From Synergistaceae bacterium (GTDB lineage Bacteria; Synergistota; Synergistia; Synergistales; Aminobacteriaceae): DNA of 13,800 bases. Under the pieces are notes generated by a model. The model was given only the letters and a program-made list of their open reading frames with translations, did not search any database and was not told the origin of the DNA. The stretch spans positions 1 through 13,800 of the forward strand of contig JAITPZ010000173.1 in the NCBI GenBank assembly GCA_031289165.1, given 5' to 3'. Positions 13,736 through 13,800 of this stretch are shown here, piece after piece. The position numbers were made by a program, and so were the translations under genes. Within the stretch, counting starts at the first letter, position 1. Each line of letters starts with the position of its first letter.

Positions 13736-13800
13736 TCAAGAACCCCCGTGAGCGACGACGTAAATATCGCGGAGGGCAATGGCGCGGGCGTGATTTTTCA
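13736..13800 (-). CDS. Possible C-terminal end of a minus-strand gene
   Basis: On the minus strand the last 65 bases are open in one frame and read KNHARAIALRDIYVVAHGGS before TGA at 13736-13738. That is too short to identify. A convergent gene ending here, with the hairpin at 13686-13716 serving both sides, would fit the layout. An alternative is that the edge is non-coding. Confidence 0.25.
   Translation of the reverse strand, partial: KNHARAIALRDIYVVAHGGS

Noticed and set aside
1..13800. CRISPR array, tRNA, rRNA, cobalamin riboswitch or replication origin
   Set aside because: I looked for spaced direct repeats, cloverleaf 3' ends and B12-box-like leaders and saw none; only the 15-bp coding repeat was found.

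Overview
The window is a GC-rich (roughly 60 percent G+C), gene-dense bacterial chromosome segment. The gene content points to an anaerobe: a DUF362 iron-sulfur protein, a ferredoxin-ASKHA corrinoid-protein reactivator, a nickel-pincer (LarA-type) isomerase homologue and a cyclase-family hydrolase. The style of the soluble hybrid kinase and the HD-GYP regulator reminds me most of Synergistota (Synergistaceae) or an anaerobic Firmicute. This placement is an impression from gene style, not a computed result.

Layout. (1) Positions 45-1154, minus: a DUF362 protein with two 4Fe-4S clusters. (2) After a 326-base divergent promoter region, 1481-1741 encodes only the first 86 residues of a flavodoxin-fold NAD(P)H/FMN reductase. 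Its stop codon overlaps (TGATG) the start of a [2Fe-2S]/ASKHA reactivase at 1741-3228. (3) Positions 3503-5671: a response regulator built as REC-HD-GYP-REC-HD-GYP, followed on the same strand by a soluble hybrid histidine kinase (5777-8011) carrying HisKA, HATPase, REC and HPt. (4) Minus-strand block: a small Cys/Gly-tailed protein related to BFD-type ferredoxins (8116-8385, with a good promoter and terminator), a decayed IS21-like end (8546-8589), a Cache-GGDEF diguanylate cyclase (8650-9903), and a YafQ-type toxin-like gene plus its antitoxin (9951-10564). (5) Plus strand: an HD-domain phosphohydrolase (10783-11550), then a LarA-superfamily isomerase (11653-12912) and a cyclase-family metal hydrolase (12963-13637), closed by a strong terminator at 13686-13716. 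A possible minus-strand CDS tail enters at the right edge.

How the parts may work together. Genes 3503-9903 form a signalling island: a hybrid kinase with its own REC and HPt sits directly after a double HD-GYP regulator (c-di-GMP hydrolysis), and a GGDEF synthase lies about 640 bases beyond the kinase on the opposite strand. A phosphorelay from the kinase HPt to the two REC domains, opposed by the membrane cyclase, is a reasonable but unproven model. The last two genes look like a small catabolic operon that opens a cyclic amide or lactone and isomerises a hydroxy acid; the substrate is not visible from sequence.

The most unusual items are the duplicated REC-HD-GYP protein whose first HD-GYP copy has Asn at a probable metal-ligand position, the BFD-like protein that has lost most cluster cysteines but carries a C-x3-C-x2-C-x3-C tail, and the toxin-like protein that lacks all the expected catalytic histidines and contains a 15-bp triplicated insert.
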